A DNA stretch of 5,862 nt from Gammaproteobacteria bacterium (GTDB taxonomy: Bacteria > Pseudomonadota > Gammaproteobacteria > Granulosicoccales > Granulosicoccaceae). The DNA lies in assembly GCA_020444765.1 (NCBI GenBank), contig JAGRHW010000234.1, forward strand, positions 1-5,862. The letters are read 5' to 3'. Shown one piece after another: positions 1 through 4,791 of the stretch (positions are counted from its first letter, which is position 1; every line of letters starts with the position of its first letter). A program made the translations under genes and the position numbers. The notes beneath the pieces are model-generated. The model made no database searches and was not told where the DNA came from. It worked only from the letters and a program-made list of their open reading frames with translations.

Positions 1-158
1 GGCACCATCTGGTGATGTGGGTCATCATCTGCTTTGTTATCACGCATGTCTATGTTGCGATCCGGGAAGACATCATGTCACGCCAGTCGATCGTCAGCAC
101 CATGATCAGCGGCTGGCGGATGTTTAAGGACAGCAGCAAGCCGGAAGACGAGGCCTGA
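1..158 (+). CDS. cybH: Ni/Fe-hydrogenase b-type cytochrome subunit, C-terminal end (5' end outside window)
   Basis: Only the last 51 codons are visible, in the frame whose first full codon is at position 3, ending with TGA at 156-158. They encode the end of a transmembrane helix beginning HHLVMW and containing a THVYVAIRE motif, followed by IMSRQSIVSTMISGWRMF and a short acidic tail. This matches my knowledge of the C-terminus of HyaC/HupC/CybH, the di-haem membrane cytochrome that anchors the [NiFe] uptake hydrogenase and passes electrons from H2 to quinone; histidines in this last helix region are the sort used as haem ligands. The large and small hydrogenase subunit genes would be expected just to the left. 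No hydrogenase maturation gene follows on this strand, and a hairpin closes the unit, so the cytochrome appears to be the last gene of its transcript. Family assignment is firm; the symbol (cybH, hyaC or hupC) is a naming choice. Confidence 0.85.
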   Translation, partial: HHLVMWVIICFVITHVYVAIREDIMSRQSIVSTMISGWRMFKDSSKPEDEA

Positions 159-171
159 CCGTTCAGTCTGT

Positions 172-198
172 CGGGCGGCCTGTTAGTCAGGCCGCCCG
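172..198. terminator. 11-bp GC-rich hairpin between convergent genes
   Basis: The arms CGGGCGGCCTG (172-182) and CAGGCCGCCCG (188-198) are perfectly complementary around a 5-base loop TTAGT. The hairpin lies 13 bases after the hydrogenase cytochrome stop codon and 17 bases after the end of the convergent AraC-type gene, so it is placed to end transcription from both sides. Neither strand has a run of T after the stem, so it is not a textbook intrinsic terminator. It may work with Rho or simply protect 3' ends. Confidence 0.65.
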
Positions 199-215
199 CC
201 ACCTCACTCTGCGCC

Positions 216-1073
216 CTACTCCTCCTTGAGCGGAAAATAAATCCGCGTCAGCCATTCCGATGGCGGCGCGCTGCGCGGGTCATTCAGATACTGCTCGAGC
301 ACCGGTTTGTCGTCGAGTTCGATCTGCTGCTCCGGCAACCACTGGGAAAACACCCACTGGTAGGCGCGCGGCAGTTCCGTGTAGGCCCCCTTGAAATCGA
401 CATAAGCGTAGCGCCCGCCGCTGATTTCCCCTTCAAGCAAGGGTTCGCTGATCGGCGACTCGGTACTCACAGCAGCCCAGGAACGCAATTCGGCGGCCGG
501 CACGGATTCCGGATCGTCAAAGTACACACCCCAGGATTTGACCTCGGCATTCATCAGTCCCTGCTCCGCGGCGCGGGCATAGAGTTGCACAAAGGCTTGT
601 TCAATATGCTGATAATCGCCCTGGTGCGGCACGTAAGCGATTTTGTAATCGGGTAACTCGGTAAATTCCACCTTAAACATGGCGCGATACTCCTGCTCGA
701 CAAATCCGGGCCACTGTTCGGTCAGATGGCTCGGGCGCGTTTGGCGATACTGCTGCGGCGGCAGGCCGTAAATATCGCGAAATGCGCGGATAAATGAAGC
801 GGCCTCGGCGTATTGAGCTCTGGCCGCGATGCTCTCGATCGAGTCGTCGCCATCCAGCAAAGCCACCGCCGCACGCTTTAACCGCAGGCGTCGCAGGGTC
901 ATGTTCGGTGTTTCACCGACAATTCCGCGATAGATGCGGTGAAAGTGGTACGGCGAACAATGCGCAACCTCGCTCAGGCGCTCCAGCGACAAGGGCAGAT
1001 CCAGGTGGGTCGACATATACGCCCAAACCGCCTCGATACGCTGGCGATAGCTTTGCAGAGTCTTTGTTTTCAT
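216..1073 (-). CDS. AraC-family transcriptional regulator with C-terminal GyrI-like effector-binding domain
   Basis: A 285-residue predicted cytoplasmic DNA-binding regulator. Residues about 14-110 form the AraC DNA-binding domain: first helix-turn-helix about 29-50 (LSLERLSEVAHCSPYHFHRI) and second about 77-100, ending in the usual G-PPQQYR segment. Residues about 133-283 resemble the GyrI/SbmC (Rob C-terminal) ligand-binding fold, beginning MFKVEFTELPDYKIAYVPHQG and ending in the typical strand TRIYFPL. Family members of this design bind small hydrophobic or cationic molecules and activate efflux or detoxification genes; the ligand here is unknown. The start is well supported: AGGAG at 1080-1084 lies 6 bases before the ATG. 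Odd point: the glycine normally found before F/Y in the second helix-turn-helix is Gln87 (ARAQYAEAASF), which may weaken DNA contact by that half. A second gene of the same design lies at 3039-3908. The gene stands alone on its strand, with 249 bases upstream. Confidence 0.92.
   Translation of the reverse strand: MKTKTLQSYRQRIEAVWAYMSTHLDLPLSLERLSEVAHCSPYHFHRIYRGIVGETPNMTLRRLRLKRAAVALLDGDDSIESIAARAQYAEAASFIRAFRDIYGLPPQQYRQTRPSHLTEQWPGFVEQEYRAMFKVEFTELPDYKIAYVPHQGDYQHIEQAFVQLYARAAEQGLMNAEVKSWGVYFDDPESVPAAELRSWAAVSTESPISEPLLEGEISGGRYAYVDFKGAYTELPRAYQWVFSQWLPEQQIELDDKPVLEQYLNDPRSAPPSEWLTRIYFPLKEE
678..694 (-). promoter_or_regulatory. Possible internal translation start for a free GyrI-like domain
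   Basis: Inside the AraC-type gene, AGGAG (690-694 on the minus strand) lies 9 bases before an in-frame ATG (678-680, Met132). The ATG falls at the first strand of the GyrI-like domain. Initiation here would give a 154-residue protein, close to the length I recall for E. coli SbmC/GyrI (about 157). The sequence and spacing are directly visible; use as a start is inferred. The same arrangement occurs in the paralogue at 3427-3443. Confidence 0.3.
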
Positions 1074-1322
1074 GGCGTTCTCCTCTCACGTCGGCGATTA
1101 CAGCAGAAGCCGATTGATACAGGTTGCTAAGTTTGTCCCTGTTTTCCTTCAGACTGATTACACGATTTTTCTGGAAACCGATTTGGGGGAAGATGAACAG
1201 GACGTTAAGCGTTAGGTTATGTTGCCGAACCGGAAGTCGCGGGTGTTGAGTCTGTCACCGGTGAGGACAATGACCCGCAAAAGCAAAGAATGGACAGGGT
1301 GTTGTGGACTCTAAGAGCCTGT
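1074..1322. other. Intergenic stretch between two minus-strand genes
   Basis: About 249 bases with no convincing gene. It must hold the promoter of the AraC-type gene at 216-1073, but I see no well-matched -35/-10 pair. Short open frames exist on the plus strand, for example one of about 31 codons from the ATG at 1219, but it has no ribosome binding site or recognisable product. Two integrase-core-like heptamers (GTTAAGC and GTTAGGT, about 1204-1216) occur without the partner sequences of an attC site. Confidence 0.5.
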
Positions 1323-1685
1323 TCAAGATCCCTCCTTTAACAACTCCGCCACTCGCGCCTTAACAAGCTTCTTTACAAGCGTTTTCGGTAAAGGCTTCTC
1401 CGGCTGGAAGCGTATGGTGCCCTTGGCGACCTCATAACCCGCCAGATCAGAAGAATAAGCGGCGATAACAGCGGGACTCATCGGATAAAAACCGCAATGG
1501 TGCTTGAAGCCCGCATAGCAAACGAGAGACTTCCCGCCGAGTTTGAATCCGGGCACGCCGTACACAAAGGCCTCATCGGCATCAGGCACGACCGTCCGAA
1601 CCGTCTCACGAAGCGCCTGCAGGGCGTGTCGATAGTTTTCCGGCTGTAAGGCCAGATAGGCATCAATGTTTTCGAACCTGGCGAT
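1323..1685 (-). CDS. DUF1801 (YdhG-like) domain protein with no normal start codon for the full length
   Basis: The frame reads FENIDAYLALQPENYRHALQ..., then PDADEAFVYGVPGFKLGGKSL, AGFKHHCGFYP, LAGYEVAKGTIRFQPEKPLP and VKARVAELLKEGS. This is the complete DUF1801 pattern (YIA-QPEE-R--L--LR, Y--PAF, FKKHIGFYP, KGTI-FP-DKPLP), a small cytoplasmic domain named after B. subtilis YdhG, whose role is poorly known. The first standard start codon in frame is the GTG at 1587-1589, which would lose about the first 32 residues including the conserved first helix. The frame stays open upstream into the end of the LysE gene without ATG, GTG or TTG. The end given here is the ATC at 1683-1685, where family length (about 120 residues) suggests the start; GGAG lies 11 bases before it. 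It follows the LysE stop by 5 bases, so the two are probably one transcript. It may use a rare start codon or be a recently disabled gene. Confidence 0.72.
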   Translation of the reverse strand: MARFENIDAYLALQPENYRHALQALRETVRTVVPDADEAFVYGVPGFKLGGKSLVCYAGFKHHCGFYPMSPAVIAAYSSDLAGYEVAKGTIRFQPEKPLPKTLVKKLVKARVAELLKEGS

Positions 1686-1690
1686 ACCCG

Positions 1691-2302
1691 CTATCGCTCC
1701 ATCACTGCCAGCCTGGCGCCTAGCGCCACAAACAAGCCGGCAAAAACCCGTTGCATTCCCTGAATGAGTTTTGGTGAATTAGACGCGTAAAAGCGAACCT
1801 GCGTGGCAAGCAGGCCGTAGCCGATGAACACAACAAACGTCATCAGCATAAACACGCCGCTTAGCACCAACATATGCCCGACGGGCGATTCGGTACCCGC
1901 TGGCACGAACTGCGGCAAAAACGCTAGAAAGAAGATGGAAAGCTTCGGATTGAGGATATTGATCAGAAAGGCGCGAACCGCAATTTTCACAAAACCTGCT
2001 TCACCCGGTGAAGAATGAAACGCGATGGAGCCCGACTCTTTCCACATCACCCAGGCCAGATAGGCCAGGTAAAGTACCCCGAAAACCTTGAACACCTGAA
2101 ACGCCAGAGCGCTCGCATGCAGAATTGCCGCCAGCCCGAAGACACTGGCGACCAGATGAGGAATAATACCAGCCGTGCACCCGACGGCAGCGAAAATACT
2201 TGCTCTGGCACCCCGCGTTAATCCGGTTGAAACCGTATAGATAACGCCGGTCCCCGGCATCAGTACGACAATAAACGATGTAATGAGGAATTCTATAATC
2301 AT
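1691..2302 (-). CDS. LysE-family amino-acid/metabolite exporter
   Basis: A 203-residue integral inner-membrane protein of the LysE/RhtB superfamily, which exports amino acids, homoserine lactones or related metabolites by proton exchange. Hydrophobic segments lie at about 3-25, 38-63, 66-88, 108-134, 143-165 and 183-199, giving the usual six. Family marks are PG at 16-17 followed by a STGL-RG-R segment (25-33), YLAYLAWVMW near 78-87, the N-PK signature at 118-120 (LINILNPKLSIFFLAFLPQF) and GYG at 161-163. Length is normal for the family (about 205). The start ATG at 2300-2302 puts the first helix correctly; only a weak AAGG about 12 bases upstream could serve as ribosome binding site. The substrate cannot be read from sequence. 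The DUF1801 gene follows 5 bases after the stop, so the pair looks co-transcribed, and a candidate promoter lies at 2338-2365. Confidence 0.92.
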   Translation of the reverse strand: MIIEFLITSFIVVLMPGTGVIYTVSTGLTRGARASIFAAVGCTAGIIPHLVASVFGLAAILHASALAFQVFKVFGVLYLAYLAWVMWKESGSIAFHSSPGEAGFVKIAVRAFLINILNPKLSIFFLAFLPQFVPAGTESPVGHMLVLSGVFMLMTFVVFIGYGLLATQVRFYASNSPKLIQGMQRVFAGLFVALGARLAVMER

Positions 2303-2337
2303 CAGAGGTCGTTGCCTTTGTGTCTTTACAGAACGTC

Positions 2338-2365
2338 AGAATATTAAGGAAACAAGGAATAGCAA
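2338..2365 (-). promoter_or_regulatory. Candidate sigma-70 promoter for the LysE gene
   Basis: On the minus strand, TTGCTA (2360-2365) and TATTCT (2338-2343) are separated by 16 bases, each matching the consensus hexamers at four of six positions. Transcription would begin about 30 bases before the LysE ATG. The surrounding DNA is AT-rich, so a chance match is possible. Confidence 0.33.
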
Positions 2366-2390
2366 TTAATCAGGTACGTCTCTTCCGCCG

Positions 2391-2413
2391 AACCTAGGCC
2401 TGCAAAATAGGTT
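2391..2413. terminator. Weak hairpin just after the DUF3592-like gene
   Basis: AACCTA (2391-2396) pairs with TAGGTT (2408-2413) around an 11-base loop, directly abutting the TAA stop of the minus-strand DUF3592-like frame. No T-run follows on the minus strand. The stem is only 6 bp, so this is a weak candidate for a transcript end. Confidence 0.2.
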
Positions 2414-2887
2414 TTACGTATGATAGGACGTAATATATAGCGTTGGCGCACCGACTGCAATCAGCGCCGTTACCTTTAATCCGAAAACACCGGGCTTAAT
2501 CAGCAAGCTCTTTTTGGGGTTCGCAGGATTGTAGAATACACTCACACTGCCATCACGGCTTCTCTCGACCTTGCGCAGTTGCTTCTCCAAAACCACCTTT
2601 GCATTATGCGTTGCAACCATAACCCATGGTGAAACCCTGTTCCCTTTATAGAGATTTCCATCCACTGTATATTCATACAACGCATCCAAAACATAATCCT
2701 GCTGAGAAATAACGGGCTTATGTCCTCCCGCCTTTATAACTTCTGCACCCAGTAATCGGCCGATTGTTTTTGGCCAAAATCTGGCTCTTAATTGATATAT
2801 AAATGAATATACAAGTAGAGGCGTAGAATAGAGCGTGGCAAAAAAGAATATACCCTGGCTATTGGCGCCTAGAGTCAGCTCCCATAT
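2414..2887 (-). CDS. DUF3592-like small membrane protein, start codon unclear (possible decayed gene)
   Basis: The recognisable core is DALYEYTVDGNLYKGNRVSPW followed by VERSRDGSVSVFYNPANPKKS and a C-terminal hydrophobic stretch (GVFGLKVTALIAVGAPTLYI). The YTVDG--Y-G and V-V-YNP-NP-KS motifs match DUF3592 membrane proteins of unknown function. Upstream, in the same frame and without a stop back to 2953, lies a hydrophobic helix (FFFATLYSTPLLVYSFIY, about 2795-2848), then RARFWPKTIGRLLGAEVIKAG, which is the normal N-terminal half of this family. However, the first ATG/GTG/TTG in frame is the TTG at 2687-2689, which would discard that helix. An ATG at 2883-2885 is in another frame and stops after 8 codons; a one-base shift near 2862-2875 would join it. 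The upper bound given is an arbitrary in-frame ATA. The protein would be two-helix and membrane-bound. The DNA is AT-rich (18 G/C of 60 at 2761-2820), unlike its neighbours. Confidence 0.6.
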   Translation of the reverse strand: MWELTLGANSQGIFFFATLYSTPLLVYSFIYQLRARFWPKTIGRLLGAEVIKAGGHKPVISQQDYVLDALYEYTVDGNLYKGNRVSPWVMVATHNAKVVLEKQLRKVERSRDGSVSVFYNPANPKKSLLIKPGVFGLKVTALIAVGAPTLYITSYHT

Positions 2888-2911
2888 GTGAAGGATAGTT
2901 TTCCGGTGCGT

Positions 2912-2940
2912 TTGATGTACGTCAGCGATTTGCGTATCAG
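2912..2940 (+). promoter_or_regulatory. Candidate promoter for the second AraC-type gene
   Basis: TTGATG (2912-2917) and TATCAG (2935-2940) are 17 bases apart, each matching the sigma-70 hexamers at four of six positions. The site lies about 100 bases before the GTG start of the regulator. An inverted pair TGCGTA (2931-2936) and TACGCA (2955-2960) overlaps the -10 side and could be an operator, though 6-bp arms can arise by chance. Confidence 0.3.
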
Positions 2941-3038
2941 CAAGCGTTTTCGTTTACGCATCCAGAACAGAGCACTTTCAGTCAGGCGGGTGTTGATTTA
3001 TGCCCTTATTCTACAGGTCGGATTCGAAGGGAAGTCAG

Positions 3039-3908
3039 GTGAACAAGGCAAACGCGAAAGCCGCTTATGCAGCACGCATGAACCGGGTGCTGGAGTACAT
3101 CCAGTGGCATCTCGATGAGGATTTGTCCGTCGATGCCTTGAGCGAGGTTGCGTGTTTTTCGCGGTTTCATTTTCAGCGCCAGTTTGCCGAGTTTGTTGGT
3201 GTGAGTGTTGCGCGTTATGTGCAATTACTTAAGCTGCGCCGGGCATCCTATGCGCTGGCATTCGATCAGGCGCGGCGCATCACCGATATCGCTTTGGAGG
3301 CCGGGTTCGGCAATGCCGAATCATTTTCGCGCGCTTTCAAGAAAGCGCTTGGCCAGACGCCTTCCGGATTCAGAACCCGACCCGAATGGCAAGCGTGGAA
3401 CGAGCGTATGCCCGTGCCCAATAACAAAAGGACTCATCCCATGAAAGTAGAGATTGTCGATTTCCCCGAAATGCAAGTCGCGGTCTTCGAGCATCACGGC
3501 TCACCCAACACGTTAATGACCTCCGTGCAGAAATTCATCGCCTGGCGTAAGGAAAGCGCTTGTTCGCCGGTGGCGACATCGAAAACCCTGGGCATCCCCT
3601 ACAGTGATCCGGAGCAAACGCCGGAGTCAGACTTCCGCTTTGATATTTGCGGTGAAGTATCCGCGCCGGTGCCGGAAAACGCCCACGGTGTGATCAACAA
3701 AACCATCCCAGCCGGTCGCTGCGCGGTGGTCCGTCATATCGGCTCCACCGACCGCATCGCCGACAGCATTCACCCGCTGTTTCGCGACTGGCTGCCGGGC
3801 AGCGGCGAAGAGTTGCGCGATTTTCCGCTGTTCTTCCACTATATCGAGCGCGTCCCGCAAGTCGAGGAGCACCGGCAGGTCACCGATATTTATTTACCGC
3901 TGAAGTAA
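3039..3908 (+). CDS. AraC-family transcriptional regulator with C-terminal GyrI-like effector-binding domain (second copy)
   Basis: A 289-residue regulator counted from the GTG at 3039-3041. I prefer this start because AAGGGAAG (3027-3034) sits at good spacing and because it leaves the same short tail before the DNA-binding domain as the paralogue at 216-1073; the ATG at 3000 would add 13 residues with a poorer ribosome site. Residues about 14-112 are the AraC domain, with helix-turn-helices near 29-50 (LSVDALSEVACFSRFHFQRQ) and 80-102 (ITDIALEAGFGNAESFSRAF), then GQTPSGFR, all canonical. Residues about 135-288 are GyrI-like (MKVEIVDFPEMQVAVFEHHG ... TDIYLPLK), a cytoplasmic ligand-sensing domain as in Rob and SbmC. 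The role is presumably ligand-dependent activation of nearby or self genes; the ligand is unknown. The MarR-type gene follows after 84 bases. To the left, the divergent DUF3592-like and LysE/DUF1801 genes are possible targets. Confidence 0.92.
   Translation: MNKANAKAAYAARMNRVLEYIQWHLDEDLSVDALSEVACFSRFHFQRQFAEFVGVSVARYVQLLKLRRASYALAFDQARRITDIALEAGFGNAESFSRAFKKALGQTPSGFRTRPEWQAWNERMPVPNNKRTHPMKVEIVDFPEMQVAVFEHHGSPNTLMTSVQKFIAWRKESACSPVATSKTLGIPYSDPEQTPESDFRFDICGEVSAPVPENAHGVINKTIPAGRCAVVRHIGSTDRIADSIHPLFRDWLPGSGEELRDFPLFFHYIERVPQVEEHRQVTDIYLPLK
3427..3443 (+). promoter_or_regulatory. Possible internal translation start for a free GyrI-like domain (second copy)
   Basis: AAAGGA (3427-3432) lies 8 bases before an in-frame ATG (3441-3443), which is Met135 of the regulator and the first residue of the GyrI-like domain (MKVEIVDFPE). 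Initiation here would give a 155-residue protein. The site mirrors that in the paralogous gene at 678-694. The motif is visible; its use is inferred. Confidence 0.35.
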
Positions 3909-3944
3909 CGGACCGCCGGCCCCTCTCAACGGTACAGGCAAGAA

Positions 3945-3960
3945 AAACCTTTCGGGGTTT
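3945..3960. other. Small hairpin between the AraC-type and MarR-type genes
   Basis: AAACC (3945-3949) pairs with GGTTT (3956-3960). Read on the minus strand, the stem is followed by more T (GGTTTTTCTT), like a short intrinsic terminator, but no minus-strand gene ends here. On the plus strand there is no T-run. With 5 bp it could be chance. Confidence 0.15.
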
Positions 3961-3992
3961 ACGAACGATCCGGACGGTATGACAATGCCGGC

Positions 3993-4436
3993 ATGGACTC
4001 AAATAACGCAAGCAGATTCATTCATCTTTATCGCACGATTTTCGAGACGGCGGCGCGCAGAATTCGCGATAAACGTGAAGGCCTGAGCAACGAAACCTTT
4101 GCCATCCTTCACCATATGGCTAATCTTGGTCCATGCACGCTCGGCGAACTCAGCCATCACTTCGATCGTGCACCGTCCACGCTGAGCGAAACCTTCAAGC
4201 ACCTTGAGCAGAAAGGCCTGATCGAACGCCAGAAAGATGACAACGACAAACGCCGGGTGATGATCTGGCTCAGCCAGAAGGGTTTTACCGAGCTACAACG
4301 TGAATATGCCGTACTGGATCAAACCGCCGTAGCCGAAGCCTTGCAAGCCATGGGCAATGACGGCGAAAAGCTCCTGGCGCTTCTCAATCAATTTGTCACA
4401 CATCTCAACAGAGGAAACTCCGATGCAAAAATGTGA
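3993..4436 (+). CDS. MarR-family transcriptional regulator
   Basis: A 147-residue winged-helix regulator of normal MarR length, expected to act as a dimer in the cytoplasm. The N-terminal helix (about 7-28) and C-terminal helix (about 103-140) would form the dimer interface. The winged helix covers about 32-100: GPCTLGELSHHFDRAPSTLS holds the helix-turn-helix with the recognition helix near 61-74, then LEQKGLIERQ, and the wing KDDNDKRRVMIWLSQKG with the conserved D--D-RR motif. MarR proteins usually repress an adjacent gene and are released by a small ligand. The start ATG at 3993 has no clear Shine-Dalgarno sequence, and a 10-bp palindrome ATGCCGGCAT (3985-3994) overlaps it. The zinc-ribbon gene begins 14 bases before this gene's stop, so the two are translationally linked. 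Ligand and targets cannot be read from sequence. Confidence 0.9.
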   Translation: MDSNNASRFIHLYRTIFETAARRIRDKREGLSNETFAILHHMANLGPCTLGELSHHFDRAPSTLSETFKHLEQKGLIERQKDDNDKRRVMIWLSQKGFTELQREYAVLDQTAVAEALQAMGNDGEKLLALLNQFVTHLNRGNSDAKM

Positions 4437-4656
4437 AAGCTGCGGTATGCCGATCGAAAGCGGAAAATACTGCCAGTACTGCGTTGATGATAACGGCCAT
4501 CTGCAGGACTTCGAGACGCGTTTTGCACGCATGAAAGCCTGGCAGGAACAACGCGGTTCCAGCCCCCAGGACGCGGAAAAAGAAACGCTGAACTACATGG
4601 CCGGGATGCCTGCCTGGCGCGACCATCCCGAACTGAAAAAACGCCTGACAGAGTAA
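4423..4656 (+). CDS. Small putative zinc-ribbon protein
   Basis: A 77-residue protein whose N-terminus reads MQKCESCGMPIESGKYCQYC, giving a CxxC (Cys4, Cys7) and a second CxxC (Cys17, Cys20) that should bind one zinc ion. The CESCGMP start and YCxYC pattern match the 'putative zinc ribbon' family (Pfam Zn_ribbon_2 as I recall it), of unknown function. The loop between the cysteine pairs is short, and the rest (about 28-77) is charged and probably helical, with no membrane segment or signal peptide. The ATG at 4423-4425 is supported by GAGG at 4411-4414, 8 bases upstream. It overlaps the MarR gene by 14 bases in another frame, so it is almost certainly co-expressed and may be the gene that regulator controls. 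It may act as a small partner in protein or nucleic-acid binding; no enzymatic motif is seen. Confidence 0.85.
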   Translation: MQKCESCGMPIESGKYCQYCVDDNGHLQDFETRFARMKAWQEQRGSSPQDAEKETLNYMAGMPAWRDHPELKKRLTE

Positions 4657-4699
4657 CTCCGGACAAGCACCTTAAATCACGCAGTTGGATCGGCTCTTC

Positions 4700-4725
4700 A
4701 ACATGCAACTAATTAGTTGCATGTT
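4700..4725. promoter_or_regulatory. Perfect 26-bp palindrome, candidate ArsR-type operator
   Basis: The half-site AACATGCAACTAA (4700-4712) is followed at once by its exact reverse complement (4713-4725) with no spacer. It is in the promoter region 67 bases before the SRPBCC start codon and 44 bases after the zinc-ribbon stop. A loosely matched promoter can be drawn with -35 TTGCAT (4717-4722), 18-base gap and -10 TTTACT (4741-4746), which would place the palindrome over the -35. The ArsR-family protein encoded at 5224-5529 is the obvious candidate to bind it. The RNA form could also fold as a hairpin, but the stem is AT-rich with no T-run, so a DNA operator is more likely than a terminator. 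Confidence 0.7.
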
Positions 4726-4791
4726 TGCGGGAAGCTGTGCTTTACTGTGAGCCACTCTTTTCCTCAACAACCCGCACCCGGGGAGGCTCGC

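Noticed and set aside
1203..1217. GTTAAGC and GTTAGGT resemble integron attC core sites.
   Set aside because: No complementary RYYYAAC partner or pairing arms at attC distance, and no cassette-like repeat elsewhere in the window.
1190..1330. Possible small mobile element: GAACAGG near 1194 and the inverted CCTGTTC near 1319, with IS-end-like GAGCCTGTTCAAG.
   Set aside because: Only 7 bases match in the inverted pair, there is no transposase or target-site duplication, and the right copy runs into the DUF1801 stop codon.
1478..1666. 62-codon minus-strand frame overlapping the DUF1801 gene.
   Set aside because: It lies in a different frame from the clear DUF1801 protein and shows no recognisable features.
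1714..1728. Inverted repeat TGGCGC-CTA-GCGCCA near the end of the LysE gene.
   Set aside because: It lies within coding sequence (codons for ALGA) and is short; nothing indicates a terminator.
2888..3118. 76-codon plus-strand frame before and into the second AraC-type gene.
   Set aside because: Arg-rich composition without family resemblance, no ribosome site, and overlap with the clear AraC frame.
4388..4708. 106-codon minus-strand frame opposite the zinc-ribbon gene.
   Set aside because: Antisense to a well-supported pair of genes, with low-complexity composition and no family resemblance.
4717..4791. Upstream ATG at 4717-4725 region extending the SRPBCC protein by 25 residues.
   Set aside because: The ATG at 4721 region lies inside the palindrome, has no ribosome site, and the added residues match nothing in the family; the ATG at 4792 has a strong GGGAGG.
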